Counted from the first letter of the stretch, positions 26,288 through 35,250 are shown. The stretch: 64,000 nucleotides of DNA from Mycobacterium sp. E1747 (GCF_001667775.1 NZ_LZJI01000051.1:62001-126000), one strand, 5' to 3'. Notes: generated by a model from the letters alone, not told the origin. Numbers and translations are program-made.

Positions 26288-26664
26288 GACGCCGACACGC
26301 TGATTTCGGCCTTGTTGGGGTAGAAGGCGACGTGCCCGGCGATCGCCGCGACCGCGGGATAGGGCTGCTCGTAGGTCCAGATGACATCCTCGACGGTGTC
26401 GCCGGCCGAGCCAGTCACGCTGTAATAGCTGGCCTCACCCTTAAACGGGCAGTAGGTGCTGGTGTCCGTGCGGGTCAGGCGGTCCTGCACCACGTCACTG
26501 ATCGGAATGTATTGCACCGCAGGCAAACTGGCTTCCCGTAATTCCAGGGCGGCCGTCGTGTCGGCTACCAGCTCGCCGTTGACGCGAACCTGTACCCGCC
26601 CCTTCGTCGGCTCGATGGTGATCGGGTGGCCAGCGCTGGGCTCTTTGATTTCGGGGTGGCTCAT
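26284..26664 (-). CDS. DUF427 domain protein (Rv0140 type)
   Basis: This 126-residue protein carries the DUF427 fold marks IEPTKGRVQVRVNGELVADT, ALELREASLPAVQYIPISDV and TSTYCPFKGEASYYSV, ending in AFYPNKAEISVSA. DUF427 proteins are small beta proteins of unknown function. The order matches Rv0140. GAGGAAACC precedes the ATG at 26664. It overlaps the SnoaL-like gene tail to tail. Confidence 0.88.
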   Translation of the reverse strand: MSHPEIKEPSAGHPITIEPTKGRVQVRVNGELVADTTAALELREASLPAVQYIPISDVVQDRLTRTDTSTYCPFKGEASYYSVTGSAGDTVEDVIWTYEQPYPAVAAIAGHVAFYPNKAEISVSAS

Positions 26665-26723
26665 GGTTTCCTCCTAGACGCCGATGAGCTGTGCAACGCG
26701 AGCCGGGTCCCGAGGCTTCCCGA

Positions 26724-27548
26724 TCAAGCCGGCCCGAATGCGTAGCGGTGGTATTGGGACAGGTTGGCCATGGCTGGCAGCAGCGACATCGCCCGGCCCA
26801 TCGCCCGGTAGGCGCGCGGCAGTCGCTCGAAGGTGTCAGATTCAAACCACCGAACCCAGGACAGCAGTCGGGTGCCGGGCACCGCCGGGAGGATGTCACC
26901 CGGCCCGTCGATGCCCCAACTCAACTTCGATCCGGACCGGCGCACCACCGCATTCATCCACTGCGCCTTGATTCCCATCCGATTGAACGCGTCGAATTGC
27001 AATTCCCCGCGGTCGAAGCGATCGACGACCCGCCGCAGCAGCGCGATGCCGTCCTGTCCGCCCAGATACATGGTCAGGCCCTCGGCGATCATCAGCGTGG
27101 GCCGGCCGGTGGGTATCTCCGTCAGCCACGCCGGATCGGTTACCGACGCGGCGACGACGTGGCAGTGCTCGGCGGCCGGATAGAGCCGGGTGCGCAGTTC
27201 GGCGACGTCCGGGTAGTCAACGTCGTACCACTGGACTTGCGGGCTCGGTCGGAGCCGGAAATATCGGCCGTCCAGCCCGCACCCGATGTGCAGGACGACA
27301 GCGCTCGGATGCGCGTCAAGGAATTGGCGGACCCAGATGTCGAAGTGCGCGGTGCGGGTCGTCACCGACGACGAATTGCGGGCGGTGATAGTGGTCTGCG
27401 CCCAGTCGTATTCGATCCGATCGACGACCTCCTTGGCATAACGGTCGCCCAGGACCGGGTTCGGCAGGTCGGCGTCCACAGCCTTGGCGTACAGCGTCGC
27501 CAGCATGGTCTGCGGCGGCCCGTTGAGATCGACGCGTGTCCGGTCCAC
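26724..27548 (-). CDS. SAM-dependent methyltransferase (LCM/TcmP-like)
   Basis: This 274-residue methyltransferase of the leucine-carboxyl-methyltransferase type shows VVLHIGCGLDGRYFRLRPSP (AdoMet loop), WYDVDYPDVAELR, and PTLMIAEGLTMYLGG. The N-terminus TMLATLYAKAVDADLPNPVLG is typical of TcmP-like polyketide O-methyltransferases. The reading frame stays open far upstream over the epimerase gene, but that part is not protein-like; I choose the GTG at 27548, eight bases after the epimerase stop. It is inserted between the genes matching Rv0140 and Rv0139, and its substrate is unknown. Confidence 0.82.
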   Translation of the reverse strand: MDRTRVDLNGPPQTMLATLYAKAVDADLPNPVLGDRYAKEVVDRIEYDWAQTTITARNSSSVTTRTAHFDIWVRQFLDAHPSAVVLHIGCGLDGRYFRLRPSPQVQWYDVDYPDVAELRTRLYPAAEHCHVVAASVTDPAWLTEIPTGRPTLMIAEGLTMYLGGQDGIALLRRVVDRFDRGELQFDAFNRMGIKAQWMNAVVRRSGSKLSWGIDGPGDILPAVPGTRLLSWVRWFESDTFERLPRAYRAMGRAMSLLPAMANLSQYHRYAFGPA

Positions 27549-27556
27549 GATCGGGC

Positions 27557-28582
27557 CTATTCGGGCGAGGCTGCCGGGCTGGCCGTTCGCGGGGCGCGCA
27601 TGGCGGCCCAGAACCGCGCCGCCTCGCGGATCGATTGCTCGACCGGGCGCGGTTGCCAGCCCAGTTCCCGTTTCGCCTTGCTGCAGTCCACGTCGGCTTC
27701 GGCGCGCATCATCCGCACGGAGGCCAGGCTGAGTTCGGCGTCCTTGCCGGTGAGCCGCGCCTTGAGCGTGCCGGCCGCGGCCAGGGCATAGAGCATCGGG
27801 ACGGAAATCGAGCGCCGCGGCGGCGGCACTCCGGCCTCGTCGGCCGCGATGCGGACCACGTCGTTCAATGCGATCATCCGCTCGGAGATCAGGTATCGCT
27901 CGCCGATGCGCCCGCGCTCGGCCGCCAGGATCATGGCCCGCGCCGCATCGTCGACGCCCACAGCTTCCAGCGCAATGCCGTTCATTCCGAAGGGCAGCTT
28001 GCCGAATACCGCGCCGGCGATGAACGCGCCGTGCGGAGTGCCGCCCCAGTCGCCGCTGCCGTAGGTCGTCGACACGCACATCGCGACGGCGGGCAAGCCG
28101 GCCTCGGCCACGTACCGCAGCACCAGATTCTCGGCCTCCAACCGTGATTGGACGTAGGGAGTCAGCCGGCGGGACCGGATCACGTCGTCCTCGGTCGCCA
28201 CGTGGCCGTGTCGTCGGCCCACCGTCGCGTAGGTGCTCGTGAAGATGAACCTGCGCAGGTCGGGTTGGTCGACGGCGACGTCGAGAACGTGGTGCAGGCC
28301 TTCGACATTGGTACGGAACAGCGGCGTCGGGTCGCGCAACCATGCGCGGGTGTCGACGACGCAGTAATAGACGTCGTCCACGCCGTCCATCGCCTCCCGC
28401 AGCGTGGCGTCGTCGAACACGTCCCCGTGGAACCGGGTCAGCTCGAGGTCGTCGATGGAGCGGGTGTTGGCGTTCGGGCGCACCATCGCCCGCACTCCGA
28501 ACCCGTCGGCCACGAGCTGGCGGGTCACATGCGAACCGAGAAAGCCGTTGGCGCCGATGACGAGTTTGGGTCTGGTGCTCAA
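27557..28582 (-). CDS. NAD-dependent epimerase/dehydratase (Rv0139 type)
   Basis: This 341-residue extended SDR has the N-terminal Rossmann motif VIGANGFLGSHVTRQL, FHGDVFDD and FTSTYATVG. The catalytic Tyr-x3-Lys appears as YVQSR, with Arg in place of Lys, which is unusual and may alter activity. The start chosen is the TTG at 28582, because it gives the length of Rv0139 (340 residues), follows GGAGGGG closely, and overlaps the upstream stop as TTGA. It probably acts on a sterol-like or isoprenoid alcohol, judging by family; this is inference. Confidence 0.85.
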   Translation of the reverse strand: MSTRPKLVIGANGFLGSHVTRQLVADGFGVRAMVRPNANTRSIDDLELTRFHGDVFDDATLREAMDGVDDVYYCVVDTRAWLRDPTPLFRTNVEGLHHVLDVAVDQPDLRRFIFTSTYATVGRRHGHVATEDDVIRSRRLTPYVQSRLEAENLVLRYVAEAGLPAVAMCVSTTYGSGDWGGTPHGAFIAGAVFGKLPFGMNGIALEAVGVDDAARAMILAAERGRIGERYLISERMIALNDVVRIAADEAGVPPPRRSISVPMLYALAAAGTLKARLTGKDAELSLASVRMMRAEADVDCSKAKRELGWQPRPVEQSIREAARFWAAMRAPRTASPAASPE

Positions 28583-29085
28583 CTGGCCCCTCCGTTCTCC
28601 CGCATCCACCGCGCGGCGTCCTCGTCGAGCGTGCCCAGCGCTTTGGCCTTACGGCACCACTTCATCCCGGCCCGCAGGAAGCGCAGCGGGTTATAGATGT
28701 CTTCCTGGCGGCGCCACAGGCCGTCCCCCGCGTACGTGACGATGGAGATGTTGGTCGCGCTGATGACACTCCCGTCGCCCGGGTCGCGCATGGGGTTGTC
28801 CAGTTCGCAGATGATCCGGCCGGTGGGCTCGTCGATGACGGACCACAACGAGGGGAACGCCACCATGTGGCTGCCGGGATACGTTGTCATCGTCCGCTTG
28901 ATCCACTGGTGGACCTCGTCGCGGCCATGCATGGTGCCGGCCGCGTGCTCGATGTACTCGACGTCGGGGGTGTACTGCTCGACCCAGGCGTCCCAGTCGT
29001 GCGTTTCGGCGGCCCGGGCCACCGTCTGCTCGAACTTCTCGAAGGCGGCGGACAGTTCGCTGCGGGAGAACGTAGGAGTCGTCAT
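28579..29085 (-). CDS. SnoaL-like/NTF2-fold protein (Rv0138 type)
   Basis: This 168-residue protein has the NTF2-like pattern FEQTVARAAETHDWDAWVEQ, YTPDVEYIEHAAGTMHGRDE, IICELDNPMRDPGDGSV and WRRQEDIYNPLRF. It is the size of Rv0138. The ATG at 29085 is chosen; the 22 in-frame codons before it look non-coding. It overlaps the epimerase start by four bases, so the pair is coupled and may act in one pathway. It is divergent from msrA across 90 bases. Confidence 0.85.
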   Translation of the reverse strand: MTTPTFSRSELSAAFEKFEQTVARAAETHDWDAWVEQYTPDVEYIEHAAGTMHGRDEVHQWIKRTMTTYPGSHMVAFPSLWSVIDEPTGRIICELDNPMRDPGDGSVISATNISIVTYAGDGLWRRQEDIYNPLRFLRAGMKWCRKAKALGTLDEDAARWMRENGGAS

Positions 29086-29175
29086 GCTGCGGCACTTCGG
29101 AAAATCGTCGCGACGTTGCGGCTCATCGGCGGAGTGTAGCCTGGGCGACATCGTGGCTGGTTAGGAGGATGAGCA

Positions 29176-29688
29176 ATGGCAACCGAAAAAGCGATACTTG
29201 CCGGCGGCTGTTTCTGGGGGATGCAAGAACTCATCCGCAAACAGCCGGGCGTGGTGTCGACGCGGGTCGGTTACACCGGCGGCGACGTCCCCAATGCGAC
29301 CTACCGCAACCACGGGACGCACGCCGAGGCCATCGAGATCGTCTACGACCCGGCGGTCACCGACTACCGCACCATGCTGGAGTTCTTCTTCCAGATCCAC
29401 GATCCGACGACGAAGGACCGACAGGGCAACGACCGTGGACCCAGTTACCGGTCGGCCATCTTCTACCTCGACGAGGAGCAGAAGCGCATCGCGCTGGACA
29501 CCATCGCCGATGTCGACGCGTCCGGGTTGTGGCCCGGCAAGGTCGTGACCGAGGTCAGCCCGGCCGGTGATTTCTGGGAGGCCGAGCCCGAACACCAGGA
29601 CTACCTGCAGCACTACCCGAACGGGTACACCTGCCACTACATCCGCCCGGGCTGGAAACTGCCGCGGCGGGCCACCGCGGACCAGTAG
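29176..29688 (+). CDS. msrA: Peptide methionine-S-sulfoxide reductase MsrA
   Basis: This 170-residue enzyme reduces the S-epimer of methionine sulfoxide in proteins, repairing oxidative damage. The active site GGCFWG is at residues 10-15 with catalytic Cys12. Also present are [20 protein letters not shown], the FFFQIHDPT segment and [14 protein letters not shown] second Cys in [11 protein letters not shown] near residue 157 can serve as resolving Cys. GGAGGATGA precedes the ATG. It converges on cyp138 and matches Rv0137c. Confidence 0.97.
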   Translation: MATEKAILAGGCFWGMQELIRKQPGVVSTRVGYTGGDVPNATYRNHGTHAEAIEIVYDPAVTDYRTMLEFFFQIHDPTTKDRQGNDRGPSYRSAIFYLDEEQKRIALDTIADVDASGLWPGKVVTEVSPAGDFWEAEPEHQDYLQHYPNGYTCHYIRPGWKLPRRATADQ

Positions 29689-29699
29689 GCGCAACCGGC

Positions 29700-31025
29700 T
29701 CAGCGCCGGCGCACCACGATGCGGCCACCGTCTTTCGGCGTGTAGGCAACGCCACGGCCGTGCCACCGCTCCCCGGGCTCAGACGTGGTCTCGATAGTGA
29801 AGTGCCGCAACACCGTTCGCAGCACGACATCCATCTCCATGTTGGCGAACGCCGCTCCCACGCAGCGGCGGGTGCCACCGCCAAACGGGATCCACGCGAA
29901 CGCCGACGGCTTGCCCCCGACGTACCGTTGCGGGTCGAAGCGCGCCGGATCTCCGAAGACGTCGGGGTTTTCGTGAATCTGCGCGATGCTCACCAGGATC
30001 GACTTGCCGCCGGGAATGACCCACTCCCCGAGCTGATAACGCGGGGGGTACACGCGCCGGGCGGCGAAATCGATCACCGTCCGCACCCGCTGGACTTCCA
30101 GGATGGTCGCCTGACGCAACTCCTGTCCGTCGCCGTCGGCCTCTTCGGCCAAAGCGGCCAGCACGTCCGGGTGCCGGGTCAGGCGCTCGAATGCCCAGCC
30201 CAGCGTGGACGCCGTCGTTTCATGACCGGCGGCCAGCAGCGTGAGCAGTTCGTCGCCAATGTCCTTGCGCGACATCACCGAACCGTCGTCGTAGGTGCTG
30301 CGCAGCATCAGCGCGAGCACGTCGCTGCGCTCGTCGAAGTTCGGGTCGGCCCGCTCGGCTTCGATCAGCCTGTCGATGACGGCGTCGTACCGTCGGCGCC
30401 ACTCGTCCAGGCGCCCCCATGGGGTGAAGCGCCCGTAATTGCGCCGGGGTTTGGGCATCGTCGCCATCCGGGAGCCCAGCGTGACCCACGGCGGGATGAG
30501 TCGGCGCAGCTCGTCGAGCTCGGCGCCTTCGGCCCCGAAGACCGCGCGCAGGATGGCGTTGAGCGTGATGCGCATCATCGACGGTAGCGTCGGGAACACC
30601 TGGCCCTCCGGCCAGCCGGCGGTCTCCCGAAGGGTCTCTTCTTCGATGATCGACTCGTATTTCTTCATGCCCTTGCCGTGGAACGGCGGCGCCAACAATC
30701 GGCGGCGCCGGCGGTGGTCTTCGCCATCGAGCGCGAACACCGAACCCGAGCCGAACAGCCGGCTCAGGTTGGGCTGGATGTTGCCCAGCTCGTCGGGGCT
30801 GGTGGTGAAGATCTGCTTGGCCAGTTGCGGGTCGGCGACCACCACGACCTCGCCGTACATCGGCAGGTTCAGCGCGAAAACGTCGCCGTACCGGCGGGCC
30901 AGGCGTTGCATCATTCCCCGCCGCGAAACCGCAAAGCCCAGACCTTGCAACAGCTTTGGTAGTCGAGCCGCCGGGGGCAGCCTGACGGCGACGGAGGCCG
31001 CGGGGGCGGTGACGACTTCGCTCAT
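29700..31025 (-). CDS. cyp138: Cytochrome P450 (CYP138 type)
   Basis: This 441-residue P450 has the oxygen-binding AGHETTAS motif (about residue 265), the ExxR motif as EVQR, the PxxF-like FDPQRY and the heme loop FGGGTRRCVGAAFA near residue 380, with the Cys as iron ligand. Length equals that of CYP138 (Rv0136, 441 residues). Its substrate is unknown. It is divergent from a TetR gene, and two identical operators lie in the shared 129-base gap. Confidence 0.93.
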   Translation of the reverse strand: MSEVVTAPAASVAVRLPPAARLPKLLQGLGFAVSRRGMMQRLARRYGDVFALNLPMYGEVVVVADPQLAKQIFTTSPDELGNIQPNLSRLFGSGSVFALDGEDHRRRRRLLAPPFHGKGMKKYESIIEEETLRETAGWPEGQVFPTLPSMMRITLNAILRAVFGAEGAELDELRRLIPPWVTLGSRMATMPKPRRNYGRFTPWGRLDEWRRRYDAVIDRLIEAERADPNFDERSDVLALMLRSTYDDGSVMSRKDIGDELLTLLAAGHETTASTLGWAFERLTRHPDVLAALAEEADGDGQELRQATILEVQRVRTVIDFAARRVYPPRYQLGEWVIPGGKSILVSIAQIHENPDVFGDPARFDPQRYVGGKPSAFAWIPFGGGTRRCVGAAFANMEMDVVLRTVLRHFTIETTSEPGERWHGRGVAYTPKDGGRIVVRRR

Positions 31026-31063
31026 GGCGGCTGCTCCCCATCATCTTCCCCGAAAACCGGGGT

Positions 31064-31112
31064 GGTACCGCGGTGTACCAAAACCTTTCCCGATACGGTA
31101 CTCTGTAGTACC
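31064..31112. promoter_or_regulatory. Twin operators GGTAC-N6-GTACC between cyp138 and TetR
   Basis: Two perfect inverted repeats with identical arms lie at 31064-31079 and 31097-31112, each GGTAC, six bases, GTACC. Their centres are 33 bases apart, about three helix turns, so two dimers would bind the same DNA face. The first is 38 bases upstream of the cyp138 ATG and the second 42 bases upstream of the TetR GTG, fitting control of both genes. Confidence 0.8.
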
Positions 31113-31154
31113 AACCTCTGACAAGAGGGGCGTTCCAGACGGAAGGGGCCGGCC

Positions 31155-31766
31155 GTGACCCCAGCGGCGACAGCGACGGCTGACGACGCGGTCCTTGACG
31201 ACCCGTTCCGGCTGAGGCTGCTCGACGGCCTCGCCGCCTCCATCGCCGAGCGCGGTTACCGCGCCAGCACGGTCGCCGACGTGGTCCGTCACGCCCGCAC
31301 GTCCAAGCGCACCTTCTACGACCAGTTCGCCAGCAAGGAAGAGTGTTTCCTCGAACTGCTGGGGTCGGATAACGAACGGCTCGGCGAGTGCATCGCGGCG
31401 GCCGTCGACCCCGAGGCCGACTGGCACGAACAGATACGCCAGGCGGTCGAGGCCTACGTCGGCCACATCGAGTCGCGCCCGGCCATCACGCTCAGCTGGA
31501 TCCGGGAGCTTCCCTCGCTCGGCGCCGCCGCCCGCCCTGTGCAGCGCCGCGGGCTGCAGTTGCTGTCCAGCCTGCTGATCGACCTCAGCGCCAGCCCTGG
31601 CTTCCAACGGGCCGCGCTGCCCCCGCTAACCGCCCCGTTGGCGGTCATCCTGCTCGGCGGTCTGCGCGAACTGACCGCGCTGGCCGTCGAAGACGGGAAG
31701 CCGGTGCGGGGCATCGTGGAGCCGGCCGTCGATGCCTCCATAGCCCTGCTCGGCCCCCGACAGTAG
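31155..31766 (+). CDS. TetR-family regulator of cyp138 (Rv0135c type)
   Basis: This 203-residue regulator has a GTG start and a TetR helix-turn-helix: LRLLDGLAASIAERGYRAST and VADVVRHARTSKRTFYDQFA. The C-terminal part has LSWIRELPSLGAAARPVQRR, probably the ligand and dimer domain. It is divergent from cyp138 with two matching palindromes between, so it probably represses both itself and the P450. Order and size match Rv0135c. Confidence 0.92.
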   Translation: MTPAATATADDAVLDDPFRLRLLDGLAASIAERGYRASTVADVVRHARTSKRTFYDQFASKEECFLELLGSDNERLGECIAAAVDPEADWHEQIRQAVEAYVGHIESRPAITLSWIRELPSLGAAARPVQRRGLQLLSSLLIDLSASPGFQRAALPPLTAPLAVILLGGLRELTALAVEDGKPVRGIVEPAVDASIALLGPRQ

Positions 31767-31803
31767 GGTCGATCGCAGAGCACACCGAACAAAGGACCTT
31801 GCG

Positions 31804-32016
31804 ATGCGGTTGTCGACCCGGAACCAGCTCAAGGGGACCATCACCGAAGTCGACCTCGGCAGCGTGATGGCCATCGTGAAGGTCAAGCTGGACGGCGGTG
31901 AGCAGATCGTCACGTCATCCGTCACCAAGGACGCCGCGGTCGATCTCGGGCTCAAGGTCGGACAACCGGCGACCGTATTCATCAAGTCCACGGAAGTCAC
32001 CATCGGGGTCGACTAG
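31804..32016 (+). CDS. TOBE-domain (molbindin-like) small protein
   Basis: This 70-residue protein is a single TOBE/Mop domain: STRNQLKGTITEVDLGSVMA, then VKLDGGEQIVTSSVTKDAAV and GQPATVFIKSTEVTIGVD. Stand-alone Mop proteins bind molybdate or tungstate as oligomers. AAAGGA precedes the ATG. It is followed after three bases by a zinc alcohol dehydrogenase, with which it is probably cotranscribed; a link between molybdate and this enzyme is not established. Confidence 0.85.
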   Translation: MRLSTRNQLKGTITEVDLGSVMAIVKVKLDGGEQIVTSSVTKDAAVDLGLKVGQPATVFIKSTEVTIGVD

Positions 32017-32019
32017 CCG

Positions 32020-33063
32020 ATGGCATCCACGATGCGCGCCGAGCGCTTCTACGCGGACACCAAAACGGTTGCGCTCGAAGATGTTCCGATTCCCGAACCG
32101 GGGCCCGGCGAGGTTCTGGTGAAGGTGGCCTTCTGCGGCATCTGCCACTCGGACCTGAGCCTCATCAACGGCACCTTCCCGGCCCAGCAGCCCGTGGTGA
32201 CCCAGGGCCACGAGGCATCGGGCACGATCGCCAAACTGGGACCGGAGGTGGCCGGCTGGGACGAGGGCGATCGTGTGGTGGTTCCCGCGGGCCGGCCGTG
32301 TCAACGCTGCGCGAACTGTCGCCGCGGCGATGTGGTGAACTGCCTACGGATCCAGTTGATGGCGTTCGCCTACGACGGCGCGTGGGCCGAATACACCGTC
32401 GCGCAAGCGACCGGCCTGACGCGGGTGCCCGACAACGTTCCGCTGGAGCAGGCCGCGATCCTGGCCGACGCGGTGTCCACGCCGTTCGGGGCCGTCGTCC
32501 GCACGGGGAAGGTCGCGGTCGGTGAGTCGGTCGGCGTGTGGGGCGTGGGCGGGGTCGGCACCCACATCGTCCAGCTCGCGCGCCTCGTCGGCGCCGCACC
32601 CATCATCGCCGTCGACATCAATCCCGCGGTGCTCGAGCGGGCGTTGACCCTCGGTGCGGACTACGCGTTCGACTCGCGCGACGACGGGCTCAGGGACAGT
32701 CTCGCAGAGGTCACCGGTGGGCGGCTGCTGGATGTGGCCTTCGACGCCGTCGGGCTGAAGGCGACATTCGAGCAGGGGCTCGACTGCCTGACGCCCGGCG
32801 GCCGGCTGGTGGGCGTCGGGATGAGCGCCGAGGCACCCACCGTCGGCCCCACCTCCCTGTTCGGGTTGACCCACAAGCAGGTGCTCGGGCATCTGGGCTA
32901 TCAGAACATCGACATCGAGACGTTGGCGAAATTGGTTTCTGCTGGGCGCCTTGACCTTTCAAGGTCGATCAGCGAGATCGTCGCTCTGGAGGACTTGACG
33001 GACGGCATCGAGAAGCTCGAGCGGCAGGACGGCAATCCCATCCGGATCCTGGTGCGGCCCTGA
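32020..33063 (+). CDS. Zinc-dependent alcohol dehydrogenase
   Basis: This 347-residue medium-chain dehydrogenase has the catalytic-zinc ligands in FCGICHSD and GHEASG, the four structural-zinc Cys in CQRCANCRRGDVVNC, and the Rossmann motif VWGVGGVGTHIVQLARL. It oxidises an alcohol with NAD(P)+. The ATG at 32020 is used; a second ATG four codons on is possible. It is inserted, with the TOBE gene, between the genes matching Rv0135c and Rv0134. Confidence 0.93.
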   Translation: MASTMRAERFYADTKTVALEDVPIPEPGPGEVLVKVAFCGICHSDLSLINGTFPAQQPVVTQGHEASGTIAKLGPEVAGWDEGDRVVVPAGRPCQRCANCRRGDVVNCLRIQLMAFAYDGAWAEYTVAQATGLTRVPDNVPLEQAAILADAVSTPFGAVVRTGKVAVGESVGVWGVGGVGTHIVQLARLVGAAPIIAVDINPAVLERALTLGADYAFDSRDDGLRDSLAEVTGGRLLDVAFDAVGLKATFEQGLDCLTPGGRLVGVGMSAEAPTVGPTSLFGLTHKQVLGHLGYQNIDIETLAKLVSAGRLDLSRSISEIVALEDLTDGIEKLERQDGNPIRILVRP

Positions 33064-33066
33064 GGC

Positions 33067-33957
33067 TTATCCTTCGCCGCGAAGGAAGGTCCGAACCCGG
33101 TCGAGCACCAGCTCCGGGCGCTGGTCGATGATCCAGTGGCCGACGCCGTCGACCAGCTCCACTTTGAAATCGCTGATGTGGTCGGCATATCCGTCGGTGA
33201 GGTCGGGCGTGATCACCGGGTCTTGGGTGCCGGTCAGCCACCGCACCGGCACCTCGACGCGCGCGCCGTCGTACTCGCCGCGCATCCAGCGCAGCATCTC
33301 CCCGGTCTGGAAGCTGCGATACCAGCGAGAACCGGCTTCCGCGTGGCCGGGCTGGCGCATGCATTCGGCGTAGATGCGCAGCTCGTCCTCGGGCAGCGCG
33401 AAGCCGCCCCCCACCCATGACCCGAGCAGGCGGCTCGTCCTCGAGCTGAGATTGCCGATCATCCGCGGCCCGACGACCGGCAACGAAATCGGGATCTGAT
33501 ACCAGAGCCGCCAAATGTTGAGCACCGCACGCAAATCGCGCTTCACCCAGGGCGCCACGGTGTTGAACCCGAAGAACCCGCTCACTTTTTCGGGGTGGCG
33601 CAGCATCATGATGAACGCGGCCGGCCCGCCCCAGTCGTGGGCGACGAGCTTGACCGTCGCGACGCCCAGGCGATCGAGGACGGCGGCCAGATCGTCGGCC
33701 ATCTCGGTCTTGGTGTAACTCGAGCGGGGCGCCGAGCTCCAGCCGGCACCGCGCAGGTCGGGGCACAGCACGCGATAGCCGTCGGCGGCCAGCGGCCCGA
33801 TCAGGTTGTGCCATTCCCACCAGTTCTGCGGGAAGCCGTGCACCAGCATCACCGCGGGACCTTCGGCCGGGCCCGCGTCCGCGACGTGGATCGTCACACC
33901 GTCTCCGAGCTCCACATACCTGTGTTCGACACCGTCCAGTTCGGGCATAGTGACCAT
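33067..33957 (-). CDS. ephF: Epoxide hydrolase EphF
   Basis: This 296-residue alpha/beta hydrolase has the oxyanion motif HGFPQNWWEW, the nucleophile Asp in LVAHDWGGPAAF, the lid Tyr region and the final His in DGVGHWIIDQRPE. That set is typical of microsomal-type epoxide hydrolases. By order and length it is EphF (Rv0134). Two ATG codons, 33957 and 33948, could start it; neither has a strong ribosome binding site. The frame stays open upstream over a sulfotransferase gene but is not protein-like there. Confidence 0.88.
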   Translation of the reverse strand: MVTMPELDGVEHRYVELGDGVTIHVADAGPAEGPAVMLVHGFPQNWWEWHNLIGPLAADGYRVLCPDLRGAGWSSAPRSSYTKTEMADDLAAVLDRLGVATVKLVAHDWGGPAAFIMMLRHPEKVSGFFGFNTVAPWVKRDLRAVLNIWRLWYQIPISLPVVGPRMIGNLSSRTSRLLGSWVGGGFALPEDELRIYAECMRQPGHAEAGSRWYRSFQTGEMLRWMRGEYDGARVEVPVRWLTGTQDPVITPDLTDGYADHISDFKVELVDGVGHWIIDQRPELVLDRVRTFLRGEG

Positions 33958-33986
33958 GAATTGAGAAGGTAGCCGCCTGCTGCGGG

Positions 33987-35222
33987 TTAGGCCAGAAACC
34001 GTTCGACATACGGAGCGAAGCGGCCGCGCAGATCCGCCTCGTCCAGCCCGAACATCGCGCAGGACGTCGCGACGCTCCCCAGCCGCCCGCGCCGATGACC
34101 CGCCAGGTATTCGCCGATCGCCGTCTTGGCTTCGTCGCTGAACGGCTCGCCGGCCAGTGCATACACCCGCTCGGCGACGCCGTTTTCGTCGGCCATGAAA
34201 TCGTCGAACCGGACGTCGATCGAGCGTTCCGGGCCGATGGTGTCGCGATCGCGGACGAGCGCGGTCAGCATGTCGTCCAGGCGGTCGATCCACGATGCCG
34301 CGATCAACTCCACCGGGACCGGCGAGCGGTGCATGCGGGCCGAGTAGGTGATCATCGCGATCATCGACAGCGCCACCGGCACCGGGTCGCGGTGGGTGAA
34401 AACCACGACGCTGCCGGGGAAGACGTTATCGAGCACCGGCACCTGCTCGAGATGCTGGGGCGACTTGAGCAGCCAGCGCCTGCCGCCGCGCAGGAACTGC
34501 ATGGCCTTGAGTTGCCGGGCGAGGTATTCGTAGTGCGGCGTCTGGTCGTGGGCCTGGTAGTAGTCGCGCCAGCGCGGCACGTGGGCCAGCGTCTCGAAGA
34601 GCATGGTCGAGAAGTCGTTGGCCAGCAGCTGGATCTCTTCGTGTACGTGGTCGGTGGTCATCTCGTGCATCAGCGGGAAATAGGGCATCACGGTGTTCAT
34701 GACGCCGACCGCGACGGCCATCCGCGCCCGCCGCGGATCCGGCTCGATCCCGGCCTCGGCCGGCAGCGGGAATGGTTCGACGCTCTCCCAGTACGGCATC
34801 GTGCGGAAAGTGGGCGGCGCCGCCAGCAGGTTGTGCAGGTGGGTGGTGCCGGTGCGTGGCAGCCCGGCGATCACCACCGGTGGCTGCAACTCGATGGCGT
34901 TGATTTCGGGATGCCGCCGCAACAGGTCGGTCAACAACAGCCGGTTCTTGAGCAGCTGCAGCAGTTGCCCGTAGAAATTGACCGCGCCCGCGTCGTGGCG
35001 GCCGTCGATGTCACGCAGCGCGGCGAGGTAGGCATCGAGCCGCTCCCGGTAGTCCGGCGGACCGAAATCGTCCAGGCCGGTGTCGGCGGCGGCCCTGGCA
35101 TGCAGCGTGTCGGCGTCCAGGGGGCAGGCCGGTGCCAGCGAGGCCATCAGGTCGAGGATTTGCCGGGCCTCCGGGCTGAAGCGGGGGCGGGCGAGGTCAT
35201 CGAGGCGAACGGCGTCGGTCAC
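33987..35222 (-). CDS. Sulfotransferase-family protein
   Basis: This 411-residue protein has the PAPS-binding loop VIAGLPRTGTTHLHNLL at about residues 117-133 and the 3'-phosphate site at VVVFTHRDPVPVALSM. The mid-region KSPQHLEQVP is typical of the large actinobacterial sulfotransferase group. It would transfer sulfate from PAPS to an unknown lipid or metabolite. The start is a GTG. Only 28 bases separate it from a divergent TetR gene, and a short TTAC-N10-GTAA dyad lies in this gap. Confidence 0.85.
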   Translation of the reverse strand: MTDAVRLDDLARPRFSPEARQILDLMASLAPACPLDADTLHARAAADTGLDDFGPPDYRERLDAYLAALRDIDGRHDAGAVNFYGQLLQLLKNRLLLTDLLRRHPEINAIELQPPVVIAGLPRTGTTHLHNLLAAPPTFRTMPYWESVEPFPLPAEAGIEPDPRRARMAVAVGVMNTVMPYFPLMHEMTTDHVHEEIQLLANDFSTMLFETLAHVPRWRDYYQAHDQTPHYEYLARQLKAMQFLRGGRRWLLKSPQHLEQVPVLDNVFPGSVVVFTHRDPVPVALSMIAMITYSARMHRSPVPVELIAASWIDRLDDMLTALVRDRDTIGPERSIDVRFDDFMADENGVAERVYALAGEPFSDEAKTAIGEYLAGHRRGRLGSVATSCAMFGLDEADLRGRFAPYVERFLA

Positions 35223-35250
35223 GGCGACTTATGTTACTTTTGGTTTCGTA

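Noticed and set aside
27549..28343. Upstream extension of the methyltransferase frame
   Set aside because: It overlaps the epimerase gene in another frame and shows only Arg/Gly-rich sequence; the family N-terminus begins near 27548.
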